Below, one piece after another: positions 6,907 to 18,505 of a stretch of 64,000 nt of DNA. The stretch comes from Lanius collurio (Eukaryota > Chordata > Aves > Passeriformes > Laniidae), in assembly GCA_020086605.1 (NCBI GenBank), contig JACBWW010000015.1:20883819-20947818 (forward strand). Reading direction: 5' to 3'. The position numbers were made by a program, and so were the translations under genes. Position 1 is the first letter of the stretch. Each line of letters opens with the position of its first letter. Below the pieces are notes generated by a model that saw only the letters and a list, made by a program, of their open reading frames with translations, was not told where the DNA came from and searched no databases.

Positions 6907-9900
6907 ACTTTAGGCATCCATCAGATACATAGACCACTTGTTAATTTCCAGTCCTAGTAAGCTTGTTGAAATGAAATTTAGAAACATTTTTTTAAAAGGG
7001 AGGTATTTTAGATGTAACAAAGTGTTATTCAGCTGAAATCAGTTGGAGGGGAACAAGTTTTGTGTATCACCATAATCTTTGAAGCCAAACCCAAGCCCCT
7101 TTAGTACATCAATCATGTGTCTCCAGTATACTCAACAACTATCCACCTCCATTTCTTAATAATATTTTTTAAAAAATACCGAGTGAAAGAAATGATTTGG
7201 AATATTTTTGCTTGTGAAACACTTAAATTGATAATATCTGACAACAACCTGAAGAATCACTGAGAACATGCCCTAGGACATAATCTGATTGGCGATGGGA
7301 AAACAGATAAGATGTGTGCTGTGAAGCCCACACAATTGAGTCTGCTGCCCAGCATTCCTGTTATTTGCCTCCTAATAAATCCAAAGGAAGGTAATAATGT
7401 CCACTGCTATAGCTGCACATCAGCAAATTGTAATTGGCTTAGTTTTTATGATTTTTCTGCCAGAAAACACTCCAGGAAAGTCTGAATGCTCTCTAATTTG
7501 TAAATGGACTCTTTTTAAGCAGAGAGTTTATAGGCATGCGACAGATGACTACAGCAGTGGAGAAGCTGTATCTTACAGCCTCTAATGTCGAAGGAGTTAT
7601 TAGCAGTGATAGTCCGAGCATATTTCTGGGTGTTTTGGAAGTTGTGGTACATGTGGAACATCTATGGAGGCAGCTCCCTCTGCCACAGCTTCCTCTCAGG
7701 CAGTGAAAGCTAAATACTTATTTCCTGCTACTCAAACGACAACAGGTCATAATGATGTGGCATTCACTGTCTCAATAGTAATGCCAAACATTCCCAGACT
7801 AAAATGTAAAATAAACTATCCTAATGTTGCTTTACTTAGTGTAAAAGATGTTTCCTGGTGCATAGTATTTAGGAGTGGTAAGATCTTGCTAACACTGCTC
7901 ATGGCAAAATTTGCACTTATTCCAGTAAGTGGGATAAGACTGTAGAAATATATCTGGTGGTAAAACTTAGTGTTAGCATCCCATCACTTAAATGACAGAG
8001 GTCTTACATAAATATGGTGACGCATAAAAAAAACCCCAAAACAAAACCAAGCCAAAAATTATGTACCTTCGATTTCTAGATTATTACAATAATAACTGAG
8101 GAATAGAAGCAACTCCCTTTCCTCTAGGACGAGAATTGTTCAAAGAGTATATTAATAGTTTTAGGAATGGATTACCAGATTGGAATCCTAAAGAGAATGA
8201 AAGCATTTCCTTGACATCTTTAAGGCAGGTGCCTAAGCTCTGGAGAAGGGAGATTTCTCAAACACCTGTATGTTTAGTATTTCCTAGCAGCTAATTCTAG
8301 GTGACTATGCACTTATTTTCAATGATTTTTTCATGCACAGTAATAGATTCTTAACCCTAGAGATCAGGGTATTTTTCAGTTTCGAGTTTCTCTGCTGTGC
8401 TACTGCCCTAGAAACTTCCGGAATCTCTCACTGGAACCAGTCTGTATGCAGAGAAAATATCTCTCCCTATCACCTGTACAATGCATGAATTTTTTACCTG
8501 TCTCTCTCTTACAAGCTAACACACAAATTAAATTTTAATTGTGGAACTGTATCAGTCATTGAATCAAAATGCTAGCTAATAAACCACAGACAACAGCAAT
8601 AATCCTCCCTGCCTGACAAGCCCTGGTCCCCTGTGGACAATTGGGCCATTTATTACTCCACTAGTCTAAACAATTGTGCTGTAATAGCTGGAGTGAAACA
8701 CTGCCTCATAACTGAAGGTGCTTGCTTTCTCTAGTGTCTGCAAGGCATTCAGCTGAAGGTGATGTAAAACTTCCTAGCTGGACTATGGAAAGGTGAAAAA
8801 TGTCAGGGAACTTGCTCCGTGAGGTGCTGAGCAGAAGTTAGACTTTACAGTATCATGCAGTACAAACCAGCCATTAACAGTGAAAGCAATTAGTGCCCAA
8901 GACAAAAGGCCAAATTGCTTGATATTATTTTTTAATACACACTTGGTATAGGTTTTTTTTGGTGTACAATTTCACCCTGTTCCTCCTCACCTCTTCCACC
9001 AGTATATTTATCTCTCGAAATGCTGGAGGATGTATCCAGAGGTTGTAAGGAGAGATTGTTTGAGTATTACTGGTGCTGAGATATGGTTGAACTGGAGAAA
9101 CAGAGGCTTAGTGGAACAGGATCTGATCTATATTAGGATGACAGGAAAAAAAGAGTAGCTGCTGATTTCATTAGAGTCATTGTTTGCTGCTACTGATGTA
9201 CAGAGGAAACAGAATAAAGCCTAGTTACAGTGTTAGGATCTTAATTTCTAAGGTACTATTTGTTTTATTTTCAAATTTTCATCTGGATAAATACAAAAGA
9301 ACTGGTGAAGATAAAGTAGGTCAGCGATATTAAATAATGTCATTTGGAAGAAACTGGTTTTAGGATTCACCTGACCAATGATGAGCTGAATGTATCACAG
9401 AGATGGAGAAAAAAACCCAATAGATTTGAGAAGCAGGAGCCAGTAAAAACTGGTTTGAGAATGAGCTAAAACCTTTTCTCCTTTGTTTTTTCACTTTGTT
9501 CCATGTCTATCCTGCCAAGCCAGGGATCTTCACAGTCTCTCTCTTTTGCACACTCTTTACCAGCGCAAACTTTGCTGCTGAGTCCATGAAGTTAGGTTCA
9601 AAGCTTTGTGCAAGTATGCTGCTCTGAATCTGAGGGGAATGTAAACAAAACACGAGGTAAGAAAAACATTACAAAAGCAGACTTGCACATAAATGTAACA
9701 GCACTATCTAGATGCTTTCTCAGTCAGCACTGCCCTGGCACTCAATACCCTCAGCAAAACAGAGCCATCTACTTCCCCAAATCTGCCCCTAAGAACATAT
9801 GCTGCATTGTCTCCTTTACCTCCCCTACTCTCAGCCTTTTTGTGGACTAGGCAAGTCAGGATCCAGGGTGCTTTGTTCTACACCTACCCGGAAAAGCATC

Positions 9901-10088
9901 AAATTAGTTAGGTGTTAACTTGCTGCTGCTGCCTCTCCTTGCTTTTATTCCAGGCATGCTTCCCAAACAATAACATAAAGTACTCCTTGGAGAGTAGGTT
10001 CAAGAACTAACTAATGGTCGGGTTCTTAAGGAATTGTGCTTGTGAACACTTTGTAGAAGAATTCTTGAGGTTTTTTTCCATAACCCTT
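6907..10088. other. Unique AT-rich intergenic or intronic DNA
   Basis: I see no supported gene here. Open frames are short, overlap randomly and lack recognisable domains. A short A/C-rich stretch (about 8026-8050) is low complexity. The parts at about 7250-7600 and 8600-8720 have an even composition with homeodomain-like motifs and no repeat signature; they might be conserved non-coding DNA, but this is weak. Confidence 0.6.
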
Positions 10089-10094
10089 CACCAG

Positions 10095-10395
10095 TGTTGT
10101 AGTGATGCAGGGAATCCTTACAACAACATATAAGACAGCGATGGACTTGGAAGGAAAGATGAAGCGATATTTTTGTAGATGTTCAGGGATGATTTTATTC
10201 CTCCAGCCCGCATGGATGGAGTTCCCAAGCAGACTCTCCTGGGACCCTGCTCCCTTCTCGGCCCCCCCAGGCACACCCAAACCACCCAATCAGGAACAGG
10301 TATGGGGCACATGTGAAATGGGAGCAGGGACAGAGGCAGACTCGTACCCTGCAGGGTCCCTCCCCCCTGGATTTCAGGGGAGATGCACCTCCACA
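10095..10395 (-). mobile_element. Solo LTR, short (301 bp) family A, copy 1
   Basis: The element runs from TGTTGTAG to CTCCACA and is flanked by a perfect 6-bp duplication CACCAG (10089-10094 and 10396-10401), the size produced by class II (beta-like) retroviruses. Read on the minus strand it has the inverse of CCAAT at 10286-10290 and an AATAAA at 10194-10199, followed by about 100 bases of U5, which sets its orientation. It is clearly related to 41396-41697: both share GCAGACTCGTAC, CCTGCAGGGT and a TAGATGTT...CCTCCAGCC core. No internal retroviral genes adjoin it. Confidence 0.88.
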
Positions 10396-10804
10396 CACCA
10401 GAGCAAATGCATCCTGTGACTTAAATTTGTGACTTAGTTTGAAGTTGCATTGTGTTTTATCATTATCAATCCATTCCCTCACCTTTTCATTTTCCATGTT
10501 TTTGATAGATTTATGGGAAAAAAGGTTTATTCTTCATTAATGCAAAAAATACGAACATAATAACTGCCCTCTTCTCCTATAAGATGTTTGGTTTATTTAA
10601 TGGATTTTGTCATGAATAAAATGTCATAACTTATTTAAATTCCCCATCTGTATTTCCAGCACATAGTTAATGTCAGCATGGAAAACATTTCCTTAATAGT
10701 TTCTGTGATCAAAAAGTTGATCAATTTATCACAAGACTCAAGTTCTAAAGAAATTAAAATTTCTGTCTTTTTTACTTTTTGGTACTGAAATAATGGAAAC
10801 ATGC

Positions 10805-10828
10805 TTTTTTTTTTTAAAAAAAAAAAAA
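10805..10828. repeat. T11-A13 homopolymer palindrome
   Basis: Eleven T followed by thirteen A form a self-complementary tract. It is most simply explained by slippage at simple sequence; no element boundary is seen beside it. Confidence 0.9.
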
Positions 10829-12512
10829 GAGGAAAAATATGGGCCAAAAGCCAGACAGGGCTCTGTGAGTAAGAATAGGGCTCCATGATGAGCAAGGCCA
10901 CTTAGAGTAGGCTTTTTCAAGAGGCTTCTGAAAAAGTGTTCAAATAGGAGCCTTGAATTGACCTTATTTTCCTGATGGTTACTATGCTTTCCAGATTAAA
11001 AGCTGTTTTCTTTTATTGAAATCGAAAAGTGCCAAACATTGAACTTGCTTTGTAAGACATACATCAAGAGAGAAGATATTTCAGTGCAATGACATGACCT
11101 GACATTTTAAAGCAGATAACAAATGACACCTTGTCAATGCCACCAATTTATTATTCCCTCTCTTGTACCTCTGTGTCACAGTGGGATACCACATTTGTTT
11201 TAATCTTGGGCATGCGTTAAACAAATTTTTACCAGAAAGCATTTAAAACTCCCCTAGTTGTCTCCCGTTTCCTGACCTCACAGCCATGCCACTGTAATGT
11301 ATAAAGACAAAGGCTGTGTTAAATTTTTCATTATTTTATCAATTTCTGATCCAATTACATGAGGCTCTTCCATCAGTAACATGAATGTATATGCTATAAT
11401 GTCAGCTGCTGCACATTGATCAAGCTTTTTTTTTTATTCAGTGGACACTGGTGCTAAATCATCTCACTGCAAAAAACGGGACAAGAAAGAGATGCAAATG
11501 AATAAGGAGGAAACTCCTTTATGAGCAATTAGAGCAGGAGTGGGTGGCCTTCCACTCAAACCCTCAAAGATCTGGAAATGTAGTAAGTTATTTTACATCT
11601 TTTGTTTTCACCTAATTAAAAAAGAATAGATGCTTCTTCCCATGGCTTCACTTTTCCCTACTTCTAACAAGTCTGCATAAACAATTTGAACTGCAGTTGG
11701 CTGCCAGTCTCGTTTAATTCTTTCAGCTGAATGTGTCACTCTGCTGAAAATGCCTGGTGTTATTAAGGTGGATTTCTGGACATGTTACAGAAAGAAGACT
11801 TCTGCTGTGATGAGGGTCTCTCTCACTGGAGTTTGGAATGTTATTTTGGCTTCTGTGCAGTTTTATGGGCAAAGGAAGGGTAGGTTTTCAGATGGGAAAT
11901 ACACAATAGTTTCTAAATTTGATACTTCATTTATTGCATTGAACTGTGAGAATAAGATGTCCCATGTGATTTCTCACTTGTAAGGGCCCTGGTCTCAAGC
12001 TCAGCTCAAGAATATACTTATGATTGGCACTGATAGGCATAAGCACTGCAGAAACTGGAGCACTGGGATTTTCCTAGGTCTTCTGAGTCAGATCTAGGAG
12101 TGCTTTACCTGGAGGAAAACAAAGGTTCAAGGCACAAAGTCAAATTGGATTATGAAGACCCTTGAACTTGCAGCAAAGCCTGGTATCAGAGGACATGTGC
12201 ATGTTTTCTTAGGTTTTGGTATGGTTGTGCAGGAGCTTGAAAGGTCGGGATTAGTTTGAACAACTCCATGGCTTCAGGAGTATAAATGTTTGCTGAAGTT
12301 GACATTACTTGGAGGGGGTGGTTGTTTACAGAGATGTTGTCTTGTCTTTCCCCTTTGATGGTCCATGGATTGAAATTAACTCTAATTTTATAGTTAGATT
12401 CATGGTGGTTTAGAAGTATTATGTGTCTGGTATCATCTCAAGAAATCTTTTAACACAAAGTTATACTAAATATCAGGACTACTAATCTTTCTTGTGGCTT
12501 TGATTTTTGCTG

Positions 12513-12621
12513 TTTTTTTTTTTTTTTTCCTTGGTGGTGGTGGGGTTTTTTTGGTTGTTGTTTGGTTGGTTTTTGTTTGGCTTTGGTTTTGTTTGATTGT
12601 TTTGTTGGGGTTTTTTTGTTG
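12513..12621 (+). repeat. T/G-rich low-complexity tract
   Basis: A run of sixteen T (12513-12528) continues into an irregular TGG, GTTT and TTTGG-rich stretch almost free of A and C. The opposite strand reads as an A/C-rich open frame (12466-12738), which is a composition artefact. Confidence 0.9.
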
Positions 12622-14850
12622 ACTTTTATTCCCTGATATTAGTTTAGCATTAAGTATGACATAGGAAATAATATGGTTTGCATTGCAAAATGTATGTATC
12701 TCAAAACAGTTGGATACATATTTGAAGCCTTTTTTCATATTAATGAAAAAAATTATGTGGACACAGCATACAGCAGAAAATAAGTGTGGGGACTTAGCCT
12801 AGTTTTCAGCCTTGGCAGAGCTTGTGTTTATATTTTTTTACATTTTGAAATACTCAAGGAAGTCTCTAAGCAGAGACATTAAAGCCAATAGACATTTCAA
12901 TTCACTGAAATCAGTACTAGATTTTTAAGAAATAAAACCATTTGGAATTCACATTTAAATCATGGAGTTTTATTCATTTATGGATCAAACACTTTCTGTG
13001 GTTAAGACTATAATGGCATTTAAAATACAGTTTATAATTTCTGTTATTTCTTCTATGTAATTCAGACACCTGAACTGTCACAGTAAATGCAGACATTTTA
13101 AATTTATGATGTATTTGATTTCAATCAGCTGTGTCACACCACAGCTCTATTACATTGCAGCACAAATAGCTATATATGTAATATGGCACCTTACAGTTAA
13201 ACTAAAAATTATAACCATATATTTAAAATAAAATATAAAGTCAAGCAGTGGGAATGAAAGGTAGAGTTGTGATTCTTTTTTTTTTTTTTTCTGTAAGTGA
13301 AATCCAGGGTTATTAACTCCAGGGTGGCTTTTCCTCAGGGACAGCATGGCCCATTTTCACCAGAATTTTGAAGACCTTCATACAAGTCTTTCATTGTTAC
13401 CTTGTCTTGAAGAGGACAAGCAGTGGTATCATACCATGGCAGAGGTAACTGCAAACCTCCTGCAAATTTCTTGCAACACCAAAGCTACAATGTGTGAAAG
13501 TTTCTTACAGTCTGTAAAAGGCTGCCAGGACATAACTGTATTTTTACGTAGCAGAATTCTCCTGCACTTCTGCCAGGGTTTTTGCTGACTGCCCCCAGGC
13601 TGGCTGCAAGAGCTATGTGGCAGTTTGGGTGAATTCTGAGAAACAGCTCAAAGGAGGGGTTTGCAATGACTTTCTCAAAGAAATTACCATTTGCTGTGAT
13701 TTTTGCTGTTGTTGTTGTCCAGTGTATAGCAACCATGTACATTTTGTGTTTTAATATTGTCTGGATAATAAGAAAATGATAATATACTCCTTAATATCAC
13801 CCCTCTTACCCTTCAGACATGGTTTCTATGACATTCTGTGGCTTAAGCATCATTTCAAGAGGACTTTTTTTTTTCTGGATTCTTCTGAAATGGATGATGT
13901 TTTTGAATAAGGAAAAAAGTGTGTTTCTCAATGCTGTTTCTGTAAAATAGAACAAATGTAGCTTGATCACTTTTAAGCTGGCATGATGGTGTGACAGCAA
14001 CCAGGAGAGAGTTTTCAAGTATGGAGTACAGCATCAAATTGGTGTAACCTTTTAGAAGTGACATGGGATGACTGGCTGGTTTAGATTGGTTTAAGATAAT
14101 TAATATTTAAAAACTACGTAATCTGTGTTGTTCATTCCTTCAGCTTTGTCAGTTTAGAAGAAATGCTAGTAGATGATGGCAGTGGGGTGTATTTAGTGGG
14201 AGGTATACTGAGTGAAACAGTTAAAAGACTCTACAGCAATATTGCGAAAATAACAAAAAGATATATATAAAAAAAGAATGAGTTGTCTTATAAAGAAATA
14301 ACATTCTCTAGCTCTGCTATCCTTAGTGTACTGGGGACTAATATCTGTGATACAGATGCAATATGGTATATATAATATGTAATATGAGTTTCCACATTTA
14401 GCTAAGTCTTCCACAGAAGTAAATGTCCCTAGTGCAGCATAGCCTGACCTGATAAGGATAAGAATGAGTGACTGAAATAAATAACTCTTGCTTCTTTCCG
14501 AGTAACAGCTTTCTGGCAGCCTTGGTAAGAATGCAATCACAAATGTTTGCAGTTTAGGGCTTCTCATCACAGAACTGAAATTAAAAGATTAGATGAGATT
14601 CAGGAGAGGACAGCTAAAATGTAGATAAACTAACATGCAATTATGTCTGGTATTAGAGACAAATGTGGTTACAGCCCACTGTGGTGGGGGCGAAAGAAGA
14701 GCACTGGGAAATACAGCGGAAACCTGTGCAGTATTTGCAGTATTTTGTAGTAATTAAACTTTTATATACTTTGTCAGAGAAAGATTTTCTGTCTTCAGTA
14801 GGCTTTGAGTTGAGCATTATTTAATCAAAAGTAGGCAGGAAGAATACACC

Positions 14851-15780
14851 TGTGTTGGGGGTTTTGGGAGTTGCTTTTTTTTTTTTTCTCTTGAGGAATT
14901 TTCTCCCATACTATGTTACCAAGACAACAAATGGCTGGGTACTTGGGAGAAACAGAAGAACTGGCCACGGGAGGGGAGGAGGCCATCTGGGGCTACTGTC
15001 CTCACCTGGGTGTGTGCTGGGCACTCGGGACTTGGTGTGGAGACGGGGGAGACCACTCTCGTCAGCACTGCGGGTTTTCCTGCCGTTTTTTCCTCTCTGC
15101 TGGAGAAACCCCGGGATCCCAAACCTGTCCTTCCCTGCCTCGCTGGGAGCTGAGCTGCAGACCCTGCTGCCTCAGCCTTCGCTGCTCTGCAGCCCTGCCC
15201 GTCCTGCCTGCCGAGACCTCCGGGGATTCCTACCACAGCTCCGCAGCTCGATACATCTCGCCTGCCACCCGGAAGTTGTGCTCCTACTGCTGCTCCAGCC
15301 TGCCTGGCCAGGAGAGCCCAGACAGACACCAGGATGAGCTGCCCAGGGAGGTTTGTGAAGCCTTTCTTCCATCCCTTCCCACATCCCAGGCCGCCATCAC
15401 TGCGTGCTCCCCGAGCTCGCTCCGGAGCGCCCCCTGCAGCCGCGGGGGAACCATCGCACCTGCCCTGCTCACCGGGAGCCGCCAGCGCCCCTGCCGGCTG
15501 TGACTGGAACTGCACCAGAGGGGAAAGGGCCTGACAGCCGAGAGAGGCTGCACTGGGTTTGTGCTTCTGTTTGTTGTCACCACTGTAGTTATTGTTGTTT
15601 GTTTGCCTGTTTATATATCTGTATTTTAGTAAAGAACTGTTATTCCTATTCTTTATATCTTTGCCTGAAAGCCCCTTAATTTCAAAATTATAATAATTCA
15701 GAAAGAAGGGGGTTGCATCCTTCACCTCAAGGGAGGCTCCTGCCTTCCTTAGCAGACATCTGTCTTTTCAAACCAAGACA
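14851..15780 (+). mobile_element. Solo LTR, GC-rich, about 930 bp, probably ERVL-type
   Basis: The element begins TGTGTTGGGGG and ends AAACCAAGACA. It contains a CpG-rich core (about 14950-15540), then a T-rich 3' part with TATATAT and AGTAAAGAAC, a variant polyadenylation signal, near 15630. This shape matches avian ERVL-type LTRs as I know them. No clean 5-bp target duplication is seen; only ACC is shared at the two edges, so the borders may be slightly off or eroded. Long open frames on both strands in the GC-rich core have no protein features and are by-products of composition. Confidence 0.7.
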
Positions 15781-16380
15781 ACCTGTAACACATGTACCTT
15801 TACTAAAGAGCAGAGGAGGATTTGTTTAATAATGGCAGCAGAATTAGGAGTAGAAGCTTCAGGAACAATAAAAGGACTAATAATTTTTGTTTCTTTTAAT
15901 AACTGGAAAAATGGAAGGGCAATTTAAAATAGAAATTGTTACAAACATAAGAACCTTTCCTGAAGGCCACTCCGTTCAGGCAGGATACTTGTGTTCTGAT
16001 TAGCGCTGGTGTCAATCCAGGTTCATTTTGCTGAAGAATGGAATTATCCTGACTGGTAAGGGAAAGCAAAATCTGTCCTGAGGAGATTTATTCTACAGAA
16101 TAGCCAGGATATCAGCTGCATAGTGAGAACTCAGCAGTTTTGTTATGGGAAACTTCTAAAACAGCCAAGGTAAAACCCCATTGATCTTAGCACTAAGGAG
16201 AAATCACGGTGGGATACAAAAGTCTGAACTCACTTCAGGGCCCTGGTTTTGATGTCTCTTGGTGTTATTAGCTGTCCACTGCTTAATTTTGTGGCGAGCT
16301 TTGTGTCTTGGAATATCTTTAGACCATTCACAAACAGCCTAAATATCCCTCGACTGAGCAGCCCCACTTAAGCCAGTGTT
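15781..16380. other. Unique DNA between two LTRs
   Basis: No gene, repeat family or structured element recognised in this 600-base stretch. Confidence 0.6.
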
Positions 16381-16709
16381 TGTTGACAGCTACCACCAGA
16401 AGCTGTGAACCAGAAGCAGAAGTTGAGAAGAGAAATATAGCTCAAACCTCTTATGATGTTAAGTCATTTATTCCCTCTGTCCTGGAGGGGACAGAGCACC
16501 CGACCTGGGCAGAGTCAGCGAGGTAAGAGGGAGGGGCTTTCCATCCTGCTGGTTTTATCACAGACAGGGGGAAAGGATATAGCAGGGGCGGAGATGGGAC
16601 AAACAACCAACCACATCAGAGCCCGGGCTGCTTGAACCTAAGGCAGACCTGACTCAGTCACATGGCAGGGACCCGGCCGGGGGGGGGCCCAGGGGGATCC
16701 ACTGCAACA
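16381..16709 (-). mobile_element. Solo LTR, 329 bp, minus strand
   Basis: Ends are TGTTGACAG and CTGCAACA, near-perfect inverted termini. Read on the minus strand it has a TATA-like ATAAAA (16553-16558), an AATAAA about 85 bases further (16467-16472), and about 85 bases of U5 to the CA end, which is normal LTR order. The flanking hexamers AGTGTT and GATGTT agree at four of six places, so the target duplication has decayed or the edge is off by a base or two. A run of nine G occurs near its U3 end. Confidence 0.68.
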
Positions 16710-18302
16710 GATGTTCTCTCTAACCTCACCTTTTTTGTGATCTGTGCCTATGTTCTGTTTAACAAACCCACTTTGTGCTGTTTTTTGTCTTCACATTTCA
16801 TCCTTATCAGGTTCCAACAACACTGCTTCACTTGTGGCTTTATCAATTTTCCCAAAGCGCTGTCACCAGAAATCTTTGCAGACCTACAGCTTCCACGTTT
16901 TCTGCATTCATGTTTTGTTATCCTATTAAAACAAATCTAGTTTCTGTCATAACAACATAGCCATTTTATAAAAGCCATCAAAAGTTCCAGAAGACAGGCT
17001 GAAATCAACGATTACAACAGAAAAAAGTCAATAGTGTTTATATGATTAATAGCACCATGTGAAATATGGCAACCTAGATAGGGAAATGAGGAGACCAGAT
17101 AATTTGAGAATTAGAAGCAGCACATCACAACCTTGAAGTCCAGAGAGGGTACATTCGGGGACCTGTTATCTCCTGTCAGGCTTGTAAATACTGGAATATT
17201 TTTTGTCAACTTTGGTGGCATTTATACCGGCATAAAATTTTGTAAGGGAAAAATTCAGTGTCTGGTTTCTAGAGATTAAAGGGAAAATACTATAGTAGTC
17301 TCCTGTGTTATTCTGAATGCAGGTCCACCACATACAGTGCTCCAAATATCTATGCTCCAATGAGCAACAGAGCTCACACACATACAACTTGGGAGGGTGG
17401 GAGGTCACCCTTTCTGCAAAGCCTCTTACTGAAGGGATCTCATTAATCCTTATAGCCTGGTTCAAACTAATTAGGATGGATATGGACACTATAAAGAGAA
17501 AAACAGACCGCCCGTCCTTGAGGAATCCCCAGGGATGTGGGAGTGGAGACAGAGCTGTGCAATCACTGACTGTGAGGAAGGATCTGCAACAGACTGCCCA
17601 GAGTGCTGCTTCCAGCATCTTCTGGCATACCCGATGAAAAGCCATGGCTCTCAGCTTTTAAAAGGGAACTGAAAGAGCAAAGCAAAAATTAAACCTAATT
17701 AAGCACCAGTTTCTGTGCTGAGTTCTTCCTTTGAAAAGGGAACGTGGGACAGTCAGAACAGAAGGGGCCATGATAAGAAAATTATTTGAATTTTTTTTCT
17801 ACACCCAAAGACCCTTCTCTGGGTTTTGTTTGCTTTCCTAACATCACTCAACAACATAAAGACTGCTTGGAGTTTTGTTTTTAATTGCAGTGAATATGAA
17901 TGTAATTTTGATTTTTAGTTTTTTTTTTACTAAATATACTTATATACTTTTTTTTTCTCATATAAAATGAGAAAAAGAGGCACAGCAGTTTACCTAGCCA
18001 GTTCTTGTCCCAAATTCTTCTGAGCAGAGCAGGGTTTGACCCGAAATTTTCAAAACAAAAGGCCAATTTCACAAACCTTGCATAATTGTCTGAGGGAAGA
18101 GATGTTTTCCACACTTCTTGAGTTCTCATTAGCCAGTTCTTGATGATGCAATCTTGTAAAGAAAATTAAAAAGTTGCAACTAGCTCAAAGCCACACCTCA
18201 ATATAAGAAAATAAATTAGGGAAGAGAATATCTGCACTCTGTAGATCACTCTTAAGCATGGATCTGCAGAGCAAAATATACACCTTTTACAGGGCCATTT
18301 CT
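16710..18302. other. Unique DNA, no gene seen
   Basis: The frames at 16662-16940 and 17166-17645 have no domain, no splice-consistent borders and no codon pattern that I would trust. Short T-rich tracts near 17790 and 17920-17960 are simple sequence. Confidence 0.6.
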
Positions 18303-18505
18303 ATGCAGACTTTGAATATCTCCAAAAGTGGAATTTCCCCAGCCTCCCTGGGCAACCTATCAGGTCATCCAGAAAGCAAGAGTTTCCTGCTGCTCAGAGG
18401 GAACCTCTGAAATGGGGCAGATGCTCCATCCCTGTAAAGATTCAAACATCTGTGCTTCAGCTTGTGCCCATTGCCCCTTGTCCTGTCAATTCAGGAGGGT
18501 GTAAT
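18303..18505 (-). mobile_element. CR1 LINE fragment, minus strand
   Basis: On the minus strand the sequence contains GACAGGACAAGGGGCAATGG, then CACAAGCTGAA, GAGCAGCAGGAAACTC, GTTGCCCAGGGAGG and GGAGATATTCAAAG. This is the characteristic order in the CR1 3' untranslated part. Both the 5' region and the terminal octamer repeat are missing. It is diverged, hence old. Confidence 0.8.

Larger units (their letters stand above)
10402..14850. other. Unique AT-rich DNA with simple-sequence tracts
   Basis: No supported coding sequence. The part at 11090-11420 is non-repetitive and contains several AT-rich factor-like words, so it is a weak candidate for conserved non-coding DNA. The frame at 13346-13588 has no recognisable domain and I do not call it a gene. 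Poly-T and T/G-rich tracts are listed separately. Confidence 0.6.

Noticed and set aside
12466..12738. Minus-strand frame rich in Lys, Thr and Pro
   Set aside because: It is the complement of the T/G-rich low-complexity tract.
14913..15725. Open frames of 161 to 269 codons on both strands
   Set aside because: They lie entirely within a GC-rich LTR, overlap one another and show no domain. High GC explains the lack of stops.
14846..15783. ACC on both sides of the LTR as a target duplication
   Set aside because: Three bases are too few and the next bases disagree, so it is not counted as evidence.
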